64,000 nt of DNA from Wurfbainia villosa. Lineage: Eukaryota; Streptophyta; Magnoliopsida; Zingiberales; Zingiberaceae. The translations under genes were made by a program, and so were the position numbers. The DNA lies in assembly GCA_025175895.1 (NCBI GenBank), contig CM046003.1, forward strand, positions 28,789,245-28,853,244. Direction: 5' to 3'. Positions 51,556 through 60,744 of this stretch are shown here, piece by piece; position 1 is the stretch's first letter; each line of letters starts with the position of its first letter. The notes beneath the pieces are model-generated. The model saw only the letters and a program-made list of their open reading frames with translations, was not told the DNA's origin and searched no databases.

Positions 51556-51568
51556 ACCCTAAACCCAT

Positions 51569-53309
51569 CTAGCGTGAATCAATCACGCTCTTAGGAACCC
51601 AAAACCGATTTGAGCTTTTAGGGTTAATTAGGTATTCCTTAGGGATAACCTCCCTAGATACCTTCCTAATGACCCTCCTAGGCTTGTTAGCCTTGGTCAT
51701 TTGGGTCTTACCTAGGTTGACTCTAGGGGTAACTCCCTTTGCAATCTTCTTAGTGGCCACCCTAGGTTTCCTAGAAACCCTAGCCACTAGGCACACCCTT
51801 TGGTCAACTCTAGGGATGACTTCCCTATTGACCTTGGTCTTCCTAGACCTAGTTTGTGTCCCATAATCAAATGGAACACTATGGTAAGCTACCTTAGGCT
51901 TAGGTTTGTGACCCAAACCTTGCTTGCCTTTGGTTGACTTTTGACTCTTAGGTCCTTGGTGTTGACTTTGACTTTTGGACCTTTGACTTTGACCATTAGA
52001 CCCTTTAAATTAATCTTGTATCTTATTTAGGGTCTTTTCAAGTTTTTCAAGCCTTGACCTCAAGACTTGATTTTCCTTTTCTAATTGCCCGATTTTAGAA
52101 TTTTGATTTAAATCTTGGGCATGAGACTTTCTAGGCATATGCCTAGTCCATTTAGGGTTTAGACCTAGGTGCTCTTGCACCTTTCTAATTGTCTCCCTAG
52201 GTAAAAATTTTCTAGAGTTATTTGACCTAGGTTTGTCCTTAGGTAAGTTGTTTTTAGGGACATTAGTCTCAAATTTCTCCCTATTATCTATGTGAATATT
52301 TTTAGCTCCTAAACAAAAGTATTTATTTCTATTAGCATGCTTTTCATGGCAAATTGCTAGGGAATTGAAATTTCTAGCATGCTTTTGTCTATTAACTAAA
52401 GAAAGAGCATTATTAACTTGATATACCTTAGGGTTAGCCTTAGTAGCTCCCCCTACTCGTGATGCTCCCCTTTGCCCCTTCTTCTCCCCCTTCGAGCATT
52501 GACTCCGGTAATGATCCGGTAGTCAGCATTTGAAGCAAATCACTTGCTCCTTGCTCTTTTTCATTGAGGCACCGGTCTCCTTGACTTTTGGCATGGGTGG
52601 AGTCTTCTTAACTCGTTTAGGACACTTACTCTTGTAGTGTCCTTTCTCCCTACACTCAAAGCATATAATATTCATTTTATTATTAATTGACATGCTTGAG
52701 TTACCTAGGTGGTTGTGGTGGTGAGGATTCTTGAGCTTGCTCTTCCTCTCTACCAGATGTAGATGGTTCTTCTTGTTGCTCCGGTGTTGAGGAAACTCTA
52801 ATCTCCTCCTCAATCCTAGAAGTGGATGCTTCTTCCACTTCCTCCACCAACCCGGAAATTGACTCCCTATCAACTTCTGATTCTACTTCCTCTTCCTCTT
52901 TGGATGTTGATGAGGGTGATGCATTAGCCTCTTCGGTCTCTTCCTCTTGAACCATTGATGGGCTTTCATGGAGCTTGGCCACTTGGCTCCATAGCTCATT
53001 TGCATCTACATAATTACCTAACATACACAAGATATTGTTAGGTATTAAATCAATTAACAACTTCATTACCTTCTCATTCTTTTCGAAGGCTTGGACTTGC
53101 TCTTCGGTCCATCTCTTTTTCTTGAGGAATCCACCTTTTGGTCCTCTTGGATAGCTATATCCTTCCATTAAGATAGACCATTCTTCGAAGTCCCTCATCA
53201 TTAGGAAGTCTTCAATTCTTGACTTCCATTGCTTAAACCCTTCTTGTCCATAGAAGGAGTAAGGGATCGGTGTGTTAATGTTCCATCCCAATTGTTCTTC
53301 CATCTTCAC
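51569..53309 (-). pseudogene. TRG-3 gag, frameshifted
   Basis: Starts MKMEEQLGWNINTPIPYSFY at 53309. The first 202 codons hold the capsid-like region (FKQWKSRIEDFLM ... ANELWSQVAKLHE) and a Glu/Ser-rich stretch. The frame then shifts near 52720, and two CCHC knuckles appear in the next frame (CFECREKGHYKSKC; CFKC followed by a degraded second half). Further breaks follow until 51916-51569, which is open and ends RVIRKVSREVIPKEYLINP and FWVPKSVIDSR. The start differs from the MAG-type start of the other TRG gags. Confidence 0.82.
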
Positions 53310-53362
53310 CCTCTAGCTTCTTTGTCCTAGCTCCCGGTGGTTAGTCCGTAGAAGAGCCCCGG

Positions 53363-53374
53363 GCTCTGATACCA
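53363..53374 (-). other. Primer binding site of TRG-3
   Basis: Minus-strand TGGTATCAGAGC, 2 bp from the 5' LTR. Confidence 0.9.
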
Positions 53375-53376
53375 CT

Positions 53377-55061
53377 TGTTGGAGATTTGAGGCCGCTAGA
53401 GGGGGGTGAATAGTGTTGATCGTACGTCGATGGAATTCGTTCGCGATCGTCTCTACAAAATTCGCTATGCGCAGCGGAATAGAAATAATAATGATAACGA
53501 AACATACAACACTCAAACATAAAGATATAACGTTGTTCAGAACCGCACGGTTCCTACTCCACGGATCGGGCTCAAACGAGCCCTAGTGATGCCAATCACA
53601 CACCACTAAGCAATAACTCCTTCTCGACAACAAGTCAGAGGTGAAGAAACCTCGTACAATGGATTACAATAAGTAATACACAAAAATACAAGCAAAATAT
53701 AAGGAAATGTAAAAAACACTTTACAAACTAGGGTTTTGAGCGCTTGCTTGTTGGTTGCTTGGATGAGCTTGAAGGACCCTGAAATGCACCTGCAAATCGC
53801 CTTCAAATTGCCTCACCAAAGCTCCCAAAAATCTGATGCTTGAGCCTTCCACGAACAGCTGCTTTTATCCTCCATCGGGCTGGATTTCCGCCTAGCGATC
53901 GCCATAAGTCCCGGATCATTGCCCGGCCAAGATCAGAGCTGTGAGACAACGGCTCAATCCACGTTGGACAAGTTCCAACAGGACTCTTAGCGGTCGCGCC
54001 AACATTGGCGGTCATTCGCCAATGCCATAGTCGGCCTGTAGTTTACGGCGCTCATGCTCGACACGAGAACTAAGCGATCGGCGACCCTTGGCGATCAATC
54101 GCGTGAGACATCAATTCGATCGCTCCATGAGTAGTCATTTGCGAGCAGTTCGGCTCTTAAGCGGCGGTCGAACTCAGTCGACTCACGGCGGTCAGGCGCC
54201 ATAATGCCCGATCGCCAACCTCAAAGATGAGGTTTTAACCCAAGTATGGTGCCCCCATACTTGCTAGACCACCCTTATCCTAGACCTAAGCCTTCTAGCC
54301 ACCTCCATCAGCCTCACGCCTCTCGGATCCCTCCAAGTCATCCATGACTTGTTCATCCATCGCGCTAGCCTCTAGGTGCTTCCCTCGGCTATGTCATGCT
54401 AACGGTGTCTACACCGCCAAGGCACATTGGACTTACACCGCCAAGACTCTGCTTGGACTTTACGCTGCCAATATCAATCCCCTTGGACTTTCCAAATGCC
54501 AAGACTCAAGCTTGGACTTTCCCTTGCCAACCCATGTTGGACTTTCCATGCCAAGACCCATGCTTGGACTTTCCATTTGCCAAGACCCATGCTTGGACTT
54601 CTCATTTGCCAAGACCCATTCTTGGACTTCTCATGCCAAGTACTCAAGACTTGGACTTTCCCAAAAGCCAAGTACCCATGACTTGGACTTTCCATGCGCC
54701 AAGTGTCCCACTTGGACTTTTCATGCCAAGTACCCATGACTTGGACTTTACCAAATGCCAAGTGTCCCACTTGGACTTTCCATGCCAAGTACCCATGACT
54801 TGGACTTTACCTTGCCAAGACCCATGCTTGGACTTTCCCATAATCACATGGTCAACCCCAGTCAACCATCAAGGTCTTCCTCGAGTCCGGTCAAACATGA
54901 CCCGGGTCGATTGCTCCAACAATCTCCCCAACATATTATCCGACATTAATGTCAAACATCAATGTCAAACCCCTTTGTCAAATCCCTTTGTCAAACATCA
55001 AAACATCACTCGAGTCAAACTCGAGTCTGGTCAATCGTAACCTGGGCCGATTGCACCAACA
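53377..55061 (-). repeat. 5' LTR of TRG-3
   Basis: 1685 bp copy of 47985-49671, ending GATTGCACCAACA before ATCAG. Repeat array at about 54425-54840. The stretch 53880-54220 aligns poorly with the left LTR although both sides of it align well. Confidence 0.92.
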
Positions 55062-55066
55062 ATCAG

Positions 55067-56129
55067 GACGAGTACATAGCATGGCGTACATGATGGATCC
55101 TATAGCAGATGCATAAGGGATCTTATCCATGCGGTCTCTCTCCTCTCTAGAAGAGGGACTTTGAGTCTTCGAAAGACTCACACCATGTGACATCAGCATA
55201 AGTCTCTTCTTGGAATTCTGCATGGCAAACCGTAGTAATACCGTGTCAATGTATGTACTCTGACTTAGGCTAAGAATTCTCTTAGATCTATCTCTATAGA
55301 TCTTGATGCCTAGAATATAGGTTGCTTCACCTAAGTCCTTCATTGAGAAGCACATCCCCAGCCAAGTCTTCACAGACTGTAGCGAAAGGATGTCATTCCC
55401 AATGAGTAGTATGTCATCCACATACAATACAAGAAAAACAACTGTGTTCCCATTAACCCTCTTGTAGACACAGGGTTCATCTTCATTCTTGATGAAACTA
55501 AACTGTTTGATCGCATCATCGAATCGAAGATTCTAACTCTGAGAAGCTTGCTTTAGCCCATAAATGGACCTTTGCAGCTTGCATACTTTTCCAATATGCT
55601 GTGGATCTACAAAACCCTCAGGTTGTGTCATGTACACATCCTCGAGCAAGTTTCCATTCAGAAATGTGATTTTAAAATCCATCTGCCAGATCTCATAATC
55701 ATGGTACGCTACAATAGCAAGCATGATCCGAATGAACTTAAACATCGCCACTGGAGAAAAAGTTTCATCATAGTCAATACCATGAATTTACTTGAAACCT
55801 TTAGCCACCAATCGACCCTTATAGGTATGCGTAAGTCCATCCATGTCAGTCTTTCTCTTAAAGACCCACTTACACCCAATGGGTTTGACCGCTTCAGGTG
55901 GATCAACCAAAGTCTATACTTGGTTGGTGTACATGGATTCCTTCTCGGATCTCATGGCCTCTAGTCATTTCTCAGAATCTGAGCTCATCACAGCTTCCTG
56001 ATAGGAGGTAGGCTCATTCTCAATGAGCATAACGTCATCATGGTCAGACAAGAGAAATGAGTATCTCTCAGGCTGACGACGTACCCTATCAGACCTGTGA
56101 AGAGGTAGGTCTACCTGAACAGGTGGTTG
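55067..56129 (-). pseudogene. Element E reverse transcriptase, broken
   Basis: Copia reverse transcriptase read from 56129 to 55067: EKESMYTNQV and KPIGCKWVFKRK (start), GRLVAKGFK, the block MAMFKFIRIMLAIVAYHDYE with DFKITFLNG, QPEGFVDP, and the catalytic LYVDDILLIGND (YVDD), then WLGMCFSMKDLGEATYILGI. Stops replace Gln (55788-55790, TAA) and Trp (55533-55535, TAG), among others. It continues at 47984 beyond TRG-3. Confidence 0.88.
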
Positions 56130-57478
56130 TGTAGGGGATCGGTACGGCCGGCTAGAGGGGGGTGAATAGCCCTTTTCATTCGGATGTCGTAATTCGTTCG
56201 TTCGTCGTACGTGCTCGTCTACGATTGTCGTTAGCGCAGCGGAATACTAATGCAAATATGGATACTAACAACAAATACAATCACATACAAATACACACGA
56301 TATACGTGGTTTGGAACCGAATGGTTCCTACTCCACGGGCGAGCTCCTCGAGCTCTAGTTATGCGCATGGCACTAACTAAACTCCTTCTCGACTACACGT
56401 CGGAGGTGGAGAAACCTCTCACAAGCTATTACAACAATAATATACAAGAAATACAAGTAAAGAACTCTTTACAAATCTTTGCTTTGACCCTTTTCTTGTT
56501 GCTTGCTTTGGATGGCTCTTGAAGGATTGGAATGCAACAGCAAATCCCCTTCAATTGCTTCCTTAAAGTCTTAGCGAAATCCTCCAACTCGAGCTCCTTA
56601 TATAACCTGCATCAAGCTATTTTCGCACCTAGCGATCGCCAAAGGCCCGATCTCGATCGCCTCCGTTGTCTCACGGGCGGATCCACGTCAGACAAGTTCC
56701 AACGGATCTCCTACCAGTCGACTGATGGTCCTCATCAGTCGACTGGTGACCTAGTAGTCGATTGCCCAGTCGGCTACGGAGCGTTCTGTGCTCGCGACAT
56801 TCCCATCAGTCGACTGCCATCCCTCGACAGTCGACTGCTGTCGACATCAGTCGACTGCCAGTCCATGGCAGTCGACTGACAAGCACCAAAATGCAGCCTT
56901 ACACCAGTAGAACTCTAGTCGACTTGGACCAGTCGAACCGGCAACTATGCCAATCGACTGCCGTCGGGAAAAACCTCAAACACCAAGTTGTTTGAGCCTC
57001 CGACACTCAGTCTTAGCCACTTGGCCAAGTCCACATCACTCATGGAGTTCCCCACCGAAGCTCTCTTCCCTCGGCCTACGTCCCTCGGATGCGCCAAGCG
57101 CACGGCTTCGCAACGCCATCCTTCGCGTCTCATGCCCTAGAAGTATGCTTCCCTTTGGGCTCACTCCATTCGCTCCCCGTCCGGCGGTCCCTCGGATGCA
57201 CCAAGCGCACGGCTTCGCAATGCTTTGGACTTTCCCATGCCAAGCACCAAGCGCACGACTTCGCAATGCTTTGGACTTTCCCATGCCAAGCACCAAGCGC
57301 ACGGCTTCGCAATGCTTTGGACTTTTCCACACCAAGCTCCATGCTTGGATTTTCCAAGCCAACCCCATGTTGGACTTTCACATGACAATCCCATGTCATG
57401 AGTTTTGTCTATCATCAAAATCCTATCAAGGTACTGATCGAGTCAAACTCGAGTCAACCTGGGCCGATTGCACCAACA
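56130..57478 (-). repeat. 3' LTR of TRG-4
   Basis: 1349 bp, TGTAGGGGATCGG to GATTGCACCAACA. TATA-like TTATATAA at 56598-56605. CAGTCGACTG palindromes at about 56715-56880. A 46-bp tandem repeat (57200-57245, 57246-57291, third partial). Confidence 0.92.
56305..56337 (-). other. Layered hairpin I of TRG-4
   Basis: Outer arms CGTGG/CCACG and inner stem GGAACC-GAAT-GGTTCC (56313-56328). Right LTR copy at 60921-60953. Confidence 0.7.
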
Positions 57479-58439
57479 ATCTCCCCCTTTTTGATGATTG
57501 ACAAAACTACCATCTCAAGTCTACCAATTCTCCCATATTGGCAATTCTCATATCCCAATGAGAATTCCAACGAACCCTAATTGGTAACTTGGTAACTTCT
57601 CCCCCTTTTTGACATTACATCAAAAAGGTCCTCCCCAAGGGTATGAATGTCTCATATCCCAATGAGATCTTACAATCTCTCCCTTGGAGGAACACATGCC
57701 TACAATCTTTCTAGTGATCCCATATCACTTAAAGAGAGGCAACCCAATTTTCCTCCCATGAGGAAATACACATCCATCTTCCCATGATGGATACCTCCCC
57801 CTAGAGGCTTGCTCCCCCTTGACCATTGCACTAACAATGTCCTTGGAGAGTCCCTAAGCCAATAGGAACATTAACCAAATCAAAATTAAGGCAAAGTTCA
57901 ACAATGAACTCTCTTCCACCTTAAAATTGATACTCACCCTCAACCCAACTCCTAATCCATATCCAATGGATTTCCACCCTCTCTAATGCTCTCCCAAGCA
58001 TATCCTAGGGTTAGAAGTGGTTAGGGGACCAAAACATAGCTGAACATGGGCCTAATCAACAAGATTTACAATCGGCTTGGGTGAAATCGAAATCCGATTG
58101 CCACATCCATCGATCTGGCGGACACTGGCGATCGTAATCTGTAGCAATTTCAGAAATGGATTTCCGAAATTCATAAGTAAATATACATACGTAGATAAAT
58201 CATGAAATTTGGTACGTATATTACTTATCCTAAACACTATGGGTGAAAAATATTGGAAAATTATTTTACCTATTAAATTAGGAGATTGATACAAAGTCTA
58301 AAATTTAAGAAAAGCTTCAATAAAGAGCCATCTTTGTATCATCCCATTCAATGGTGATAGCTATCAAAAGATAGGTTTCACCAAGGTTTTTCAAAATGTT
58401 TTCAAAAAGTTTTCAAAACCTATAGTTTCTTTTCCTTAA

Positions 58440-58500
58440 ACATCTCACTTATATCTAGATATGTAAAAACACATTCAAGGCAATTAATCTAGTGAGATGT
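58440..58500 (-). other. Inverted repeat III of TRG-4
   Basis: Arms ACATCTCACT and AGTGAGATGT, 10 perfect pairs. Confidence 0.72.
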
Positions 58501-58980
58501 GGATTTTTATTCTTTTAAAGGTCTCATGCATATTTCTAGGCAATATTATTTGATTCCCATCAAATCATGCCATAGTCCTTAATTTCATTTTAATTTATGC
58601 ATGATATGATTATGGCATAGATATGATATAGATAAAAGCATATGCCAAAATCATGATGTCATGGCATGTGAATGAAAATTAAGCATACATGACATACAAA
58701 CATAAGTCTAAATATTATCATGACATTTTTATAAATAAAAATGAGAATGATGTCATGACATGGCAAGGCAAACAAATCATGGCAAGTAAAGTATACTAAG
58801 GTATAGAATACCTAAGTGTTAGAATCAATTTGCCATTTCTAGAGATTAATTCTATTTTGCCTTATTGCCATTCATTTCCCTAGTGTGCCAAAAACCCAAA
58901 ATGACACACCAATACCTCTATGACCTAATTGTGCCAATTTAAATCATTTTTAACTTCTCAAACCATATTGGCACACCCTA

Positions 58981-59100
58981 ATGTGTCAACTCTACTATGG
59001 TTAGGTTAACTACCCATCCACTTAGGGTTGACACATCCTAATGTGTCAACTCTACTATGGTTAGGTTAACTACCCATCCACTTAGGGTTGACACATCCTA
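58981..59100 (-). repeat. Exact 60-bp tandem duplication with inverted repeat II
   Basis: 58981-59040 and 59041-59100 are identical. Each unit has arms ATGTGTCAAC and GTTGACACAT, 10 pairs. It sits immediately downstream of the gag stop. Confidence 0.92.
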
Positions 59101-59106
59101 ACCCAT

Positions 59107-60687
59107 TTAGCGTGAATCGATCACGCTTTTAGAAACCCAATATCTATTGGATCTCCTTGGGTTAACAAGGTATTCCCTAGGGATAACTTCCCTAGATACC
59201 TTCCTAATGACCCTTTTCGGCTTTAAAGCCATAGTCTTTTGGGTCTTACTTGGGTCAATTCTAGAGGTGACTCCTCCATTGACCTTCCTAGTGGCCTTCT
59301 TGGTTTTTCTTAAGTCCTTGGCCACTAAACATACACCATGGCTAGACTTAGGGATAACTTCCCTGTTAGCCTTGGTTTTTCTAGACCTAGATGTTGTTCC
59401 ATAATTAAATGGAACATTATGGTAGGACATAGGTTTGTGACCCAAACCCTTCTTGCCCTTAGATATTTCTTGCTTCCTAGGTCTTGATTTTTGGACATTT
59501 GACCCCTTAACCGAATTTGATATTATTTCTAGGGTCTTCTCCAATTTTTCTAGCCTTGACCTCAAGGTTTGGTTTTCTAGCTCTAATTTCCTCAATTTTG
59601 AATTTTCATTAGATTTTTGAGGAATGATTTTCTTTTTAGGCATGTGCCTAGATTTCGTGGGATTAACACCCAAGTTTTCTTGAACTTTCCTAATTGACTC
59701 CCTAGGTAAAATAGGTCTAGTGTTATTGATCCTAGGTTTGTCCTTAGAGAAACTAACACGCTTAGCACCTAAGCAATAGACCTTATTGTTTCTCCTAGCA
59801 TGCTTTTCATTTATAATTGCAAGAGAACTAAAATAATTTTTAGCATGCTTTTTGACTTTAGGAATTAAAGGTGCATTAACTAAATGTACCTTAGGGTTAG
59901 CTTTAGGAGCTCCCCCTACATGAATTGCACCTTCTTGCCCTTTCTTCCTCCCCCTAGGGCATTGGCTTCGGTAGTGTCCCTTTTGATTGCATTTGAAGCA
60001 CACAATGTGCTCTTTGCTCTTGATTTTGGGAACACCGGCATCGTTTGACTTTGGGTTGACTTTTGGTATCGATGCCTTCTCCTTAGCCAATTTTGGGCAT
60101 TTGCTCTTGTAATGCCCTTTCTCCCTACACTCAAAGCATATTATGTAATTTTTATTTAAAATAATAACACTTGAGTTACCTAGGGAGGTGGTGGAGGCCT
60201 CTTCATGATCTTCACTTCTCCCGGATGTAGATGCTTCTTGTTCTTGCTCCGGGATGGAAGATTGCCTTTCCTCCCGCTCAATGCTAGAGGTGGAGGTCTC
60301 CACCAAATCATCAACATCTTCAAATGTGGATGGTGATTCTTCTTCGGCATTCTCCTCTACTTGTGCCGATTGGGAATTTTCTTGATATTCCATTATCTTC
60401 TCCCATAATTCCTTGGCATCCCTATAGTCACCCAATCTAGACCAAATATGATTAGGTAACAAATCACTAAGTAGTTTTATTACCTCGAGATTTGTCTTGA
60501 ATTCCTTCATTTGGTCTTGGGTCCACCTTGACTTCTCAATTTGCCTATTTCTTTCATCCCTAGGCAATATGAAACCGTTTTCTAATACTAGCATAAAATC
60601 AAAATCGGTTTCTAGGTATACCTCCATTTTTCTTCTCCACCATAGGAAATCTCCTTCGAACTTTGGTGGGTGGATGAAGCCGGCCAT
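59107..60687 (-). CDS. TRG-4 gag, intact copia-type gag
   Basis: 526 codons starting MAGFIHPPKFEGDFLWWRRK, 43 nt downstream of the primer site, no other ATG between. Residues 1-100 are the capsid-like DUF4219/UBN2 region (WW at 16-17, KELWEKI near 92). Residues 105-175 are Glu/Ser-rich. Two perfect CCHC knuckles follow: C184, C187, H192, C197 and C230, C233, H238, C243. A basic middle part and a leucine-rich coiled coil at about 375-405 (KLELENQTLRSRLEKLEKTL) come next. The basic tail ends WVSKSVIDSR. By family, the product should assemble particles and bind RNA through the knuckles. There is no protease after it, so the protein would stay unprocessed unless a helper cleaves it. The last codons and the stop lie in a 7-bp inverted repeat (59109-59127). 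Confidence 0.9.
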   Translation of the reverse strand: MAGFIHPPKFEGDFLWWRRKMEVYLETDFDFMLVLENGFILPRDERNRQIEKSRWTQDQMKEFKTNLEVIKLLSDLLPNHIWSRLGDYRDAKELWEKIMEYQENSQSAQVEENAEEESPSTFEDVDDLVETSTSSIEREERQSSIPEQEQEASTSGRSEDHEEASTTSLGNSSVIILNKNYIICFECREKGHYKSKCPKLAKEKASIPKVNPKSNDAGVPKIKSKEHIVCFKCNQKGHYRSQCPRGRKKGQEGAIHVGGAPKANPKVHLVNAPLIPKVKKHAKNYFSSLAIINEKHARRNNKVYCLGAKRVSFSKDKPRINNTRPILPRESIRKVQENLGVNPTKSRHMPKKKIIPQKSNENSKLRKLELENQTLRSRLEKLEKTLEIISNSVKGSNVQKSRPRKQEISKGKKGLGHKPMSYHNVPFNYGTTSRSRKTKANREVIPKSSHGVCLVAKDLRKTKKATRKVNGGVTSRIDPSKTQKTMALKPKRVIRKVSREVIPREYLVNPRRSNRYWVSKSVIDSR

Positions 60688-60730
60688 TTGTAGTGCTCTC
60701 GCGGCGGTTAGTCCTTGACGAGCGACCTTG

Positions 60731-60742
60731 GCTCTGATACCA
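60731..60742 (-). other. Primer binding site of TRG-4
   Basis: Minus-strand TGGTATCAGAGC, 2 bp from the 5' LTR. Confidence 0.9.
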
Positions 60743-60744
60743 CT

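Larger units (their letters stand above)
49672..51568 (-). other. TRG-3 3' non-coding region
   Basis: Polypurine tract, then 1.9 kb of AT-rich, C-run-rich sequence without a gene. Inverted repeats at 50869-50926 and 51504-51555 correspond to those in the other TRG elements. Confidence 0.8.
47985..55061 (-). mobile_element. TRG-3, gag-only LTR retrotransposon (TR-GAG type)
   Basis: 7077 bp, minus strand. LTRs 47985-49671 and 53377-55061, primer site 53363-53374, polypurine tract 49672-49685, target duplication ATCAG at 47980-47984 and 55062-55066. Interior with a broken copia-type gag and no pol. A different family from TRG-1/2, with longer LTRs that hold a tandem repeat array. Closest to TRG-4 in gag tail and hairpin I. 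Confidence 0.93.
57479..59106 (-). other. TRG-4 3' non-coding region
   Basis: Polypurine tract and 1.6 kb of AT-rich sequence without a gene. Contains inverted repeat III (58440-58500) and an exact 60-bp tandem duplication with inverted repeat II (58981-59100). Confidence 0.82.

Noticed and set aside
57036..57418. Overlapping minus-strand frames with GMGKSKALRSRALGAWHG repeats
   Set aside because: Translation of the 46-bp tandem repeat in the TRG-4 LTR.
15376..60742. tRNA gene fragments suggested by initiator-Met-like 12-mers
   Set aside because: Only the 12-nt primer complement is present, always next to an LTR. No tRNA body.
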